A stretch of 12,813 bases of DNA from the NCBI GenBank assembly GCA_947178245.1, contig CAMWXO010000031.1, positions 1-12,813 on the forward strand. The letters are read 5' to 3'. The notes below the pieces were generated by a model. The model saw nothing but the letters and a program-made list of their open reading frames with translations. It made no database searches and was not told where the DNA came from. The DNA is from an uncultured Porphyromonadaceae bacterium (GTDB taxonomy: Bacteria > Bacteroidota > Bacteroidia > Bacteroidales > Muribaculaceae). The translations under genes were made by a program, and so were the position numbers. Below, one piece after another: positions 1 through 6,849 of the stretch (its first letter is position 1; every line of letters begins with the position of its first letter).

Positions 1-833
1 GAAAAATCAAAGGCCATGCCAATGATTATTTCCAGGCCGGCGCCGACTTCTTCAACGCGCAGAAAATCTATCCCGAGGCATACGAGACATTCATGATCTT
101 CGCCGACATGCCCGATCAGGATTTCATGAAGGAAGAAAAAATGCAGATCGCAGATGCAGACCGCGCCACAGCATATTTCAACGCCGGACTCGCAGCCTTG
201 AACGGTCAGGAGTTTGTCAAGAGCGCAGAGGCCTTCCGCAAGTCGCAGAATTCAGGCTATCCCGAGAAGGAAGCCTATCTCTATGAGATCGCTTGCTGGC
301 AGAACCTCGCCATGCGCGACTCCACCATGGAGCAGACCGCAAAAGAAAGAATCAACGAAGTGGCTACTGTCGGCGACGAGAAATTCGGCATGGCAGAACC
401 TGTCTTCATCAGCAACATCGTGAACTTCCTCGTGCTCGACCAGAAATATGACGAGGCTGTCTCCAAAGTATCCGACCGCATCGCCGCCAACCCCGAAAAC
501 GCTGCCCTCTACGGCCTCCGCGGCTTCGTATATGACCGCCAGGGCAACGACGAAGCCTCTGTGAACGATTACCGCAAGGCTGCCGCCACCGAGGGCGTGG
601 ACTTCGAGACCCTGAAGAATGCAGCGAAGAAGATCTTCCGCGTGGGCGCTGACAAGTGGAACGCAATCGAAGGCACAGGTGCTGAAGCTGACAACAACCG
701 TAAGAACGTGAAAGCTAACTATTTCGAGGCTGCGAAAGCTATCACAGACCAGGCTAAGGCACTCAACGCCGCCGACGGCGACCTCGACTACGTGATCGAG
801 AACATCGACTACATGCTCTCTCTCGCCAACTGA
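1..833 (+). CDS. Tetratricopeptide repeat protein, 5' end outside window
   Basis: The reading frame is open from base 3, with no stop and no need for the internal Met at 93, so the gene begins upstream; 276 residues are visible. The sequence is alpha-helical and has TPR-like helix pairs, for example the stretches beginning ATAYFNAGLAAL and AALYGLRGFVYDRQGN, where Gly, Ala, Tyr and Phe sit at typical TPR packing positions. A further pair, YFQAGADFFNAQKIYPEA, lies before the Met at 93. The C-terminal part (from about base 600) is helical and contains YFEAAKAITDQAKALN, which resembles another repeat. No membrane segment is visible in this part. TPR proteins are protein-interaction scaffolds; the partner cannot be told from sequence, and any signal peptide would lie off the window. 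A strong terminator follows, so it is probably the last gene of its transcript. Confidence 0.85.
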   Translation, partial: KIKGHANDYFQAGADFFNAQKIYPEAYETFMIFADMPDQDFMKEEKMQIADADRATAYFNAGLAALNGQEFVKSAEAFRKSQNSGYPEKEAYLYEIACWQNLAMRDSTMEQTAKERINEVATVGDEKFGMAEPVFISNIVNFLVLDQKYDEAVSKVSDRIAANPENAALYGLRGFVYDRQGNDEASVNDYRKAAATEGVDFETLKNAAKKIFRVGADKWNAIEGTGAEADNNRKNVKANYFEAAKAITDQAKALNAADGDLDYVIENIDYMLSLAN

Positions 834-854
834 TCTGAATGAGAAAAATCATGG

Positions 855-881
855 CACCAGTCCTTAGATAAAAAGGAGGTG
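855..881 (+). promoter_or_regulatory. Hairpin covering an anti-SD-complementary motif
   Basis: CACC (855-858) pairs with GGTG (878-881) and TCCTT (861-865) pairs with AAGGA (873-877). A two-base bulge (859-860) separates the two helices and the loop is 7 nt. The right arm contains most of the Shine-Dalgarno-like motif at 872-883, so folding would hide it. The structure lies directly downstream of the TPR gene stop codon. A 10-codon ORF (839-871) overlaps the left arm and loop. The pairing is seen directly; a regulatory role is inference. Confidence 0.4.
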
Positions 882-883
882 AT
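872..883 (+). other. Extended Shine-Dalgarno-like motif (16S tail complement)
   Basis: AAAGGAGGTGAT is complementary over at least its first 10 bases to the usual CACCTCCTTT end of 16S rRNA. Such long SD sites are unusual in Bacteroidetes, which mostly initiate without SD pairing because bS21, bS18 and bS6 occlude the 16S tail. An ATG follows at once (882-884, overlapping the motif) and opens a 28-codon frame to 968, but that frame runs through the terminator at 898-938. The motif is clear; its function is not. Confidence 0.45.
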
Positions 884-897
884 GCCGACACATCTTG

Positions 898-938
898 AAG
901 AGGCCCGGAACCGATCGTTCCGGGCCTCTTTATCTTTT
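898..938 (+). terminator. Strong Rho-independent terminator after the TPR gene
   Basis: A perfect 14-bp stem, AAGAGGCCCGGAAC (898-911) with GTTCCGGGCCTCTT (917-930), closes a 5-nt loop and is followed by the T-rich run TATCTTTT (931-938). The GC-rich stem and T tract fit an intrinsic terminator for the TPR transcript. The symmetry could give some function on the minus strand too (AA precedes the stem), but no minus-strand gene ends here. Confidence 0.9.
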
Positions 939-984
939 CGACAGGCGCCCCTGAAGCCCTTGACGTAAGCCCCAAAGACAAAGA

Positions 985-1050
985 TTATTATCATTGAATA
1001 ATTTTTTAAAAAAAATAATAAATAGTAGATGAATAATTGAAAAAAATTCA
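985..1050 (+). promoter_or_regulatory. AT-rich tract upstream of the mreB promoter
   Basis: This stretch is almost entirely A and T, with runs such as ATTTTTTAAAAAAAATAATAA, in a window that is otherwise fairly GC-rich. It lies directly upstream of the -7 box at 1052 and could act as an UP-like or bendable element. It contains no coding potential. The composition is seen; the role is inference. Confidence 0.4.
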
Positions 1051-1051
1051 G

Positions 1052-1059
1052 TAACTTTG
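1052..1059 (+). promoter_or_regulatory. Bacteroidetes-type -7 promoter box for the mre operon
   Basis: TAACTTTG matches the TAnnTTTG -7 consensus of the Bacteroidetes primary sigma factor. Transcription would start near 1065-1068, giving a leader of about 93 nt before the mreB ATG at 1160. I see no good TTTG -33 element 19-21 bp upstream; that region is only AT-rich. The position between a strong terminator and the first gene of the operon supports the call. Confidence 0.65.
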
Positions 1060-1061
1060 CA

Positions 1062-1089
1062 GTCGGAATGTATACGAGATGTTTCCGAT
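1062..1089 (+). promoter_or_regulatory. Hairpin at the 5' end of the mre transcript
   Basis: GTCGGAA (1062-1068) pairs with TTCCGAT (1083-1089) with one G-T wobble (1062-1089), around a 14-nt loop. If transcription starts near 1065, the stem lies at or very near the 5' end of the mRNA. It could stabilise the message or form part of a leader control element. The inverted repeat is seen; function is inference. I see no known riboswitch in the 1065-1159 leader. Confidence 0.35.
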
Positions 1090-1159
1090 TAGCTCGGGAG
1101 CATAATCAAAATATTCAATATCAGCGAGTTTCAACAGTTTTCATTCAAACTGACAATAT

Positions 1160-2179
1160 ATGGGACTATTTTCATTGACTCAGGAAATTGCGATGGATCT
1201 CGGCACTGCCAACTCCATCATCATCCATAAAGACAAGATAGTGGTAAATCAGCCATCTGTAGTGGCCATAGACAACAAGACCGACAAGCTTCTCGCCGTC
1301 GGCGAAGACGCCCAGCAGATGGAAGGCAAGGAACCCCCGGGCATCCGCACAATCCGCCCCCTGCGCGACGGCGTGATTGCAGACTTCAACGCTGCCGAGC
1401 AGATGATCAGAGGCCTCGTGAAGATGGTGAACGGTAAACGCCGTTGGTTTCAACCCTCACTCAGAATGGTGGTCTGCATTCCCTCAGGCTCCACTGAGGT
1501 AGAGATCCGCGCCGTGCGCGACTCAAGCGAGCATGCAGGAGGCCGCGACGTCTTCATGATCTACGAGCCCATGGCGGCCGCCCTCGGAATAGGGCTCGAC
1601 GTAGAGGCTCCTGAAGGAAACATGATCGTAGACATAGGCGGCGGCTCCACCGAAATCGCCGTCATCTCGCTCGGAGGCATCGTCAGCAACAAGAGCATCC
1701 GAGTAGCCGGCAACGATCTGACAGCCGACATACAGGAGCACATGGGCCGTGTCCACAACGTTAAGATCGGCACATCAATGGCTGAGAGAATCAAGCTCCA
1801 GGTGGGCAGCGCGCTCGTAAACCTCGAGAATCCGCCGGAACCGTTTATCGTGCGTGGCCCCAACCGTATGACTGCACTTCCGATGGAAGTGGCTGTGACT
1901 CACGAGGAAGTGGCACACAGCATCGAGAAGACAATAGCCAAGATGGAGGCTGCTATCCTTGCAGCTCTCGACCAGACACCACCAGAACTCTATGCCGACA
2001 TCGTAAGAAACGGCATATATCTTGCCGGCGGCGGCGCACTGCTGCGCGGCCTTGACAAGAGACTCACTGACAAGTTCCACATCGAATTCAAAGTAGCGGA
2101 AGATCCGTTAACTGCCGTGGCACGTGGCACCGGCGTAGCGCTTAAAAACATAAATCGCTTCCGCTTCCTCATACGATGA
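1160..2179 (+). CDS. mreB: Rod shape-determining protein MreB
   Basis: This bacterial actin polymerises in an ATP-dependent way on the inner face of the cytoplasmic membrane and guides lateral cell-wall synthesis. At 339 residues it is near the usual length (E. coli MreB has 347). Actin-fold motifs are intact: phosphate-1 loop DLGTANS (13-19), EPMAAALG (136-143), phosphate-2 loop DIGGGSTEIAV (158-168) and adenosine motif GIYLAGGGALLRGLD (285-299), followed by the family-typical AEDPLTAVARGTG. The short hydrophobic N-terminus MGLFSLTQEIA fits the membrane-contacting end seen in many MreBs and supports the ATG at 1160. It is the first gene of the elongasome operon, behind the promoter at 1052. 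Its stop overlaps the mreC start as ATGA (2176-2179), which suggests translational coupling. Confidence 0.98.
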   Translation: MGLFSLTQEIAMDLGTANSIIIHKDKIVVNQPSVVAIDNKTDKLLAVGEDAQQMEGKEPPGIRTIRPLRDGVIADFNAAEQMIRGLVKMVNGKRRWFQPSLRMVVCIPSGSTEVEIRAVRDSSEHAGGRDVFMIYEPMAAALGIGLDVEAPEGNMIVDIGGGSTEIAVISLGGIVSNKSIRVAGNDLTADIQEHMGRVHNVKIGTSMAERIKLQVGSALVNLENPPEPFIVRGPNRMTALPMEVAVTHEEVAHSIEKTIAKMEAAILAALDQTPPELYADIVRNGIYLAGGGALLRGLDKRLTDKFHIEFKVAEDPLTAVARGTGVALKNINRFRFLIR

Positions 2180-3003
2180 GGAATCTTCTGAACTTCCTGA
2201 TAAAATACAGCACATGGTTCGTATTCGCGTTCTATGTGCTGATTTCTTGCATCCTGCTGGTGAATACGAGCAAGACACACCTATCGGTGTATCTATCCTC
2301 AGCCAATGCAATCGGAGGCACGATATATCGCACTTCATCTGAGATCACCGACTATTTCGGACTTCTCGCCGTAAACAAACGGCTGCAGGAAAGCAATGCC
2401 CGGCTTGAGAACGAGGTGCTAAACCTCAGGAATCAACTGAAGCAATATGATGTGCTCGCGTCAGACAGCTCGGACTACGGACGCTACAGACGCTTCGGAT
2501 ATATAGGAGCGTCGGTGATCAATAACTCCACGAGCCATCCGCTCAACTACTTCACTATCGACCGGGGTTCTACCGACGGCATCGAGCCCGGCATGGGCGT
2601 AGTGGATCAGAGCGGAGTTGTGGGCATAGTAGACGTGACGGGAAAGAGGACTTCGAGGGTGATCTCTCTGCTCAATCAGAATCAGCATTTCAGCGCGAAA
2701 ATCAAATCCACCCCCTACGTGGGCTCGCTCACATGGAAAGGAAGCGACCCGCGCGTGGCATATCTCGAGGAAGTGCCCCGCCATGCCAAATACCACATCG
2801 GCGACACCATCACCACCAGCGGATTCTCCACGACCTTTCCTGAGGGAATCGACATAGGCACAGTAATGGGCAACATCAAGACAAACGATGACACCTTCAT
2901 AGTGCTTAAGATCAGACTCATGCCCGACTTCAAGCAACTCGGCACAGTGAGGATCATCAACGACATACTGAAAAACGAACTCGACTCAATCTCGGGTTCC
3001 TAA
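2176..3003 (+). CDS. mreC: Rod shape-determining protein MreC
   Basis: This bitopic membrane protein forms a periplasmic scaffold that links MreB filaments to the PBP2-RodA synthase and activates PBP2. The 275 residues show the family layout: a short cytoplasmic N-terminus, one transmembrane helix at about 12-30 (WFVFAFYVLISCILLV), a coiled coil at about 63-95 (leucine-rich, NKRLQESNARLENEVLNL), then the beta-rich domain. That domain carries the family signature around 124-151 (NYFTIDRGSTDGIEPGMGVV then GVVGIV) and the late TSGFSTTFPEGIDIGTV block. The start overlaps the mreB stop by four bases. The next gene, mreD, begins 10 bases after its stop. No SD is visible, as expected for the phylum. 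Confidence 0.96.
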   Translation: MRNLLNFLIKYSTWFVFAFYVLISCILLVNTSKTHLSVYLSSANAIGGTIYRTSSEITDYFGLLAVNKRLQESNARLENEVLNLRNQLKQYDVLASDSSDYGRYRRFGYIGASVINNSTSHPLNYFTIDRGSTDGIEPGMGVVDQSGVVGIVDVTGKRTSRVISLLNQNQHFSAKIKSTPYVGSLTWKGSDPRVAYLEEVPRHAKYHIGDTITTSGFSTTFPEGIDIGTVMGNIKTNDDTFIVLKIRLMPDFKQLGTVRIINDILKNELDSISGS

Positions 3004-3013
3004 CGGCAAAGAG

Positions 3014-3520
3014 ATGAACAAAAGCGTATTCATATTTGCAATCCTGTTTGTGGCCCTGGTGCTTGTGCAGGCGCTGATACTGAACCATATCGTGCTCTTC
3101 AACTGCGCGATGTGCTTTGTATTCATCTATTTCATCGTGAGCCTGCCGCTCGACGTGAAGCCCAACCTGCTGCTTACCTTATCATTCCTGCTCGGACTTA
3201 CGGTGGATATGCTTTCCGACACTCCGGGACTCAATGCCCTGTCGTGCACCGTGCTCGGTGCTCTCAAGCGCCCCGTTTTCTTTGCCTACGAGCAACACGA
3301 CGATCAGAAGCGCGACATATCGCCGGCCACAGCCACCATGGGCTTTCTCAATTTCGCCAAGTATCTTTTCACCATGTCGGCCCTCTATTGCATAGTATGC
3401 TTCTTCACGGAGTATATGAATTTTGCCGACGTCATCGATATCCTCATCAGGATCGGAGCAAGCACTGTATTCACATACATCGTGATTCTCGCCTTAGACT
3501 CACTGATAGGTAAAAAATAA
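3014..3520 (+). CDS. mreD: Rod shape-determining protein MreD
   Basis: This small polytopic membrane protein is a partner of MreC in the elongasome. The 168 residues contain about five hydrophobic segments: roughly 4-24, 28-46, 51-68, 114-132 and 147-163. The segment GLTVDMLSDTPGLNALS (61-77) matches the most conserved MreD motif, a membrane-embedded Asp followed by PG. Sequence identity within MreD is generally low, so gene order (mreC upstream, mrdA downstream) carries part of the call. There is a hydrophilic loop, EQHDDQKRDISPA, near 93-105. The gap to the next gene is 22 bases. Confidence 0.93.
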   Translation: MNKSVFIFAILFVALVLVQALILNHIVLFNCAMCFVFIYFIVSLPLDVKPNLLLTLSFLLGLTVDMLSDTPGLNALSCTVLGALKRPVFFAYEQHDDQKRDISPATATMGFLNFAKYLFTMSALYCIVCFFTEYMNFADVIDILIRIGASTVFTYIVILALDSLIGKK

Positions 3521-3542
3521 ACTGCAAAACACTCTTCTACCT

Positions 3543-5399
3543 TTGGGAAAAGATTATACATTAGAAAAACGAAAATACATCATCGGAGGATTCATCACCA
3601 TCGTGGTGGCGATCTTTATGGTAAGGCTGTTTCACCTTCAGGTGAGCGACGGATCCTATAAGGAGAATGCCGAGTCAAACGCCTTTTTCAGAAAGGTGCT
3701 CTATCCTTCGCGCGGCCTGGTCTACGACCGCAACGGGCGCCTCGTGGTGCTCAATCAGCCGGAATACGACGTCATGCTCATCCCCAAGGACGTAGGTCAG
3801 GAATTCGACACTCTCGGGCTGTGCGAAGTGCTTAACATCACAAAAGAAGACCTGATGCAGAAATGGGCCGACATGAAGAATCCGCGTAAGAATCCGGGAT
3901 ATTCCGCTTATACGCCTCAGAAACTGATGTCGCACCTTTCGCAGGAAGACTACGGACGGCTTCAGGAAAAGCTCTATCTCTTTCCTGGCTTCTACGTGCA
4001 GAAGCGCAACGTCAGGGAATATGCCACACATGCGGCCGCCAACATTCTCGGCAACATACGCGAGGTGAATGCCAAAGATGTGGAAAACGACCGCTATTAC
4101 CGTAGCGGCGACTACACCGGTGACCTCGGAGTGGAGAAAAGCTATGAGAAAGAACTGCGCGGAGTGAAAGGCGTGGAAATCCTCATGAAAGACGCTCTCG
4201 GGCGCATCAAGGGGAAATATGAAGACGGCATACACGACGTGATTCCCACCGCCGGCCGCGACCTGACCCTCGGCATAGACATGGATCTTCAGGAATACGG
4301 GGAGCAGCTGATGCAGGGCAAGATTGGTGCTATCGTAGCAATCGAGCCGCAGACGGGCGAGATACTCTGCATGGTCTCATCGCCCACCTACGACCCCTCG
4401 CTGCTCGTAGGCTCGGAACGCGGCAAAAACTACGCGGATCTGGTGAGGGATACCTACAAACCGCTCTACGACCGCGCACTGCAAGGAATGTATCCCCCCG
4501 GCTCCACATTCAAGCCGACACAGGGGCTTATCTTCCTTCAGGAAGGAACAATCACGCCCTCCACCCTGTATCCATGCTACAGAGGTTATGTCAACGGCCT
4601 TCGGGTAGGATGCCATGCACATGGGTCGCCTATAGCGTTAAAGCCGGCCATAGCCACATCATGCAACGCATATTTCTGCTGGGGACTGAAAAATTACATC
4701 GACAAGAGAGGCACCACACCCACCAATCAGCTCGAGAAGTGGAAAAACTATATGGTGGAGATGGGCTACGGCTATAAGCTCGGTGTGGATCTCCCCTCGG
4801 AAAGCCGTGGGTTCATTCCCAACCCGGAGTTCTACAGCAAATCGTTCCGGGGCAGCAACTGGTCGGCCAATTCCATAATCTCGATCGCCATAGGCCAGGG
4901 CGAGGTGCTCGCCACTCCGCTTCAGATAGCCAATCTCGCCTCCACTATCGCAAACAGAGGATGGTATATCACCCCTCACGTGGTGAAGGAAGTCTCTGAC
5001 ACGGTGATCGATAAGCGATTCACCGAGAAGCGCACGCCTTCCATCAAGAAGGAATATTATGAAATGATAGCCGAAGGAATGCGCGGGGCAGTGACCGGAG
5101 GCACCTGCCGCCTTGCCAATCTCCCCGGCCTCGAAGTGTGCGGCAAAACCGGAACGGCACAGAACCCCCATGGCAAAGACCACTCGGCCTTCATGGGCTT
5201 CGCTCCCATGAACGATCCGAAAATCGCAGTGGCCGTCTATGTGGAGAATGCCGGATTCGGCGCCACTTACGGAGTGCCTATCGGAAGCCTGATAATCGAG
5301 AAGTATCTCAACGGCTCGATCGCCCCCGAAAGGAAATATCTCGAAGAAAGAATGATTACCTCTAACACCATCATATCAAGTGGAGTCAAGAAGCATTGA
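3543..5399 (+). CDS. mrdA: Penicillin-binding protein 2 (elongasome transpeptidase)
   Basis: This class B PBP cross-links peptidoglycan peptides during lateral elongation, working with RodA. At 618 residues it is close to E. coli PBP2 (633). It has a short cytoplasmic tail, one transmembrane helix at about 13-30 (IIGGFITIVVAIFMVRLF), a pedestal domain from about 50 (PSRGLVYDRNGRLVVLN is the usual first motif), and the transpeptidase domain. All three active-site motifs are present: S321-T-F-K324 (in YPPGSTFKPT), S373-C-N375 and K535-T-G537 (CGKTGTAQNP). The start is TTG at 3543; the first in-frame ATG (residue 26) lies inside the membrane helix and would remove the anchor, so TTG is preferred. 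The 3' end overlaps rodA by 20 bases. Confidence 0.96.
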   Translation: MGKDYTLEKRKYIIGGFITIVVAIFMVRLFHLQVSDGSYKENAESNAFFRKVLYPSRGLVYDRNGRLVVLNQPEYDVMLIPKDVGQEFDTLGLCEVLNITKEDLMQKWADMKNPRKNPGYSAYTPQKLMSHLSQEDYGRLQEKLYLFPGFYVQKRNVREYATHAAANILGNIREVNAKDVENDRYYRSGDYTGDLGVEKSYEKELRGVKGVEILMKDALGRIKGKYEDGIHDVIPTAGRDLTLGIDMDLQEYGEQLMQGKIGAIVAIEPQTGEILCMVSSPTYDPSLLVGSERGKNYADLVRDTYKPLYDRALQGMYPPGSTFKPTQGLIFLQEGTITPSTLYPCYRGYVNGLRVGCHAHGSPIALKPAIATSCNAYFCWGLKNYIDKRGTTPTNQLEKWKNYMVEMGYGYKLGVDLPSESRGFIPNPEFYSKSFRGSNWSANSIISIAIGQGEVLATPLQIANLASTIANRGWYITPHVVKEVSDTVIDKRFTEKRTPSIKKEYYEMIAEGMRGAVTGGTCRLANLPGLEVCGKTGTAQNPHGKDHSAFMGFAPMNDPKIAVAVYVENAGFGATYGVPIGSLIIEKYLNGSIAPERKYLEERMITSNTIISSGVKKH

Positions 5400-6849
5400 T
5401 GCAAACACCTCGGTGTTCCGCTCGCTCGACTGGATCACCATACTTCTCTATCTCGTGCTCGTAATAGCCGGCGCAGTGAGCATCTACGCGGCCAGCTACG
5501 ACTTCGACCGCGCGAGCATGTTCGATTTTGAAGAGTTCTCCGGCAAGCAGTTCCTGTGGATCGGTCTGTCGATATTCATAGGATGTGCAATTCTTCTGTC
5601 GGACTACCGCATCTACGAGACGTATGCCTACCCGGTCTATGCAGTGGTGCTTCTCGTGATGGTCATCACCATATTCGTGGCGCCCGACATCAAGGGGTCG
5701 CGCTCATGGCTGGTATTGGGGCCCGTGAGTCTACAGCCGGCGGAATTCGGAAAATTCGCCACGGCACTGGCGCTCGCTAAACTTTTTAATTCATACAATT
5801 TCAATCTCAATCAGAAACTAAGCAACTATTTCAGGGCGTTCCTGATTATCCTGCTTCCGGTGATTCTCATCCTTCTGCAGCACGAGACCGGCTCCGCACT
5901 CGTCTACATATCCCTCTTCTTCGTGCTCTACAGGGAGGGCATGAGCGGACTGGTGCTCTTCTCTGCACTATGCGCCATCACCTATTTTGTGGTTGCCGTG
6001 AAATACGTGGAGCCGCTTCTGCTCGGACTCCCGGCAGGAGAGTTCGCTGTATTCCTCCTGATAATGACAGTCTTCGTGAGCATGCTGCTCCTCTACTGCA
6101 AGGATCTCATCATGGCGCGCAATGTGCTGATAGGATATACGGCGGCCGGCATCATTGCCGGAGCGCTGAGTTTCTTCGGAGTGAACGTGCCCGGAATGTG
6201 GTTTTTCCTCGGTGTGATTCTCGCAAGTGTGCTTTATGTCTCGCTTGCCATGTATCGCCACAAGATAGAGCGCTATGTGGTGACGATCGTATTCGCCGCC
6301 GCTTCAGTTATGTTTCTTTTCTCGGTGAACTACGTCTTCGGCAATGTGCTCGAGCCATATCAGCAGATGCGCATTAAAGTCGCGCTCGGCATAGAAGATG
6401 ACCTGAAGGGATTCGGCTACAACGTGAACCAGTCAAAAATCGCTATCGGCTCGGGCGGAATCACCGGCAAAGGCTTTCTCAACGGCACCCAGACGAAACT
6501 TAAATATGTGCCGGAGCAACATACAGACTTCATCTTCTGCACCATCGGCGAGGAAGAAGGATATGTGGGGAGCTGCGCGGTGCTTCTTGCGTTTCTTGCC
6601 CTCATACTCCGCATCATACATATAGCGGAGCGGCAGCGCACACCTTTCGGACGCGTCTACGCCTATTGCGTGGCATCATATCTCATCTTTCACCTGTGTA
6701 TCAATATCGGCATGGTGATAGGGCTATGCCCTGTGATAGGCATACCGCTCCCCTTCTTCAGCTACGGAGGATCGGCGCTATGGGGTTTCACCATCCTGCT
6801 CTTCATTCTTCTTCGCATCGACGCTTCCCGAAAAGAACGACGGGATTAG
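5380..6849 (+). CDS. rodA: SEDS peptidoglycan polymerase RodA, long form
   Basis: This polytopic glycosyltransferase polymerises lipid II into glycan strands and partners with PBP2. SEDS hallmarks are clear: KGSRSWLVLGPVSLQPAEFGK, the GYNVNQSKIAIGSGGITGKG block, PEQHTDFIFCTIGEEEGYVG with the catalytic-type Asp at residue 383 (equivalent to E. coli RodA D262), and the C-terminal GIPLPFFSYGGSALWG. At 489 residues it is about 120 longer than E. coli RodA (370). The extra sequence lies between the HETGSALVY motif and the PYQQMRI motif (about residues 178-332) and is hydrophobic, adding membrane segments; I believe this is common in Bacteroidetes. The start is GTG at 5380, inside the end of mrdA, with no ATG before residue 47. 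The 3' end overlaps the convergent DoxX-like gene by 72 bases. Confidence 0.96.
   Translation: MESRSIDANTSVFRSLDWITILLYLVLVIAGAVSIYAASYDFDRASMFDFEEFSGKQFLWIGLSIFIGCAILLSDYRIYETYAYPVYAVVLLVMVITIFVAPDIKGSRSWLVLGPVSLQPAEFGKFATALALAKLFNSYNFNLNQKLSNYFRAFLIILLPVILILLQHETGSALVYISLFFVLYREGMSGLVLFSALCAITYFVVAVKYVEPLLLGLPAGEFAVFLLIMTVFVSMLLLYCKDLIMARNVLIGYTAAGIIAGALSFFGVNVPGMWFFLGVILASVLYVSLAMYRHKIERYVVTIVFAAASVMFLFSVNYVFGNVLEPYQQMRIKVALGIEDDLKGFGYNVNQSKIAIGSGGITGKGFLNGTQTKLKYVPEQHTDFIFCTIGEEEGYVGSCAVLLAFLALILRIIHIAERQRTPFGRVYAYCVASYLIFHLCINIGMVIGLCPVIGIPLPFFSYGGSALWGFTILLFILLRIDASRKERRD

Noticed and set aside
872..883. Remnant of a 16S rRNA gene end on the minus strand
   Set aside because: Only about 10-12 bases match the 16S tail; flanking bases do not continue into 16S or a spacer that I recognise.
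855..938. Classical transcription attenuator upstream of mreB (leader peptide, hairpin, terminator)
   Set aside because: The hairpin at 855-881 does not share bases with the terminator stem at 898-930, so they cannot be alternatives, and mreB has its own promoter box downstream.
1120..1150. AGTTT/AAACT pairing in the mreB leader
   Set aside because: Five AT-rich base pairs around a long loop; expected by chance.
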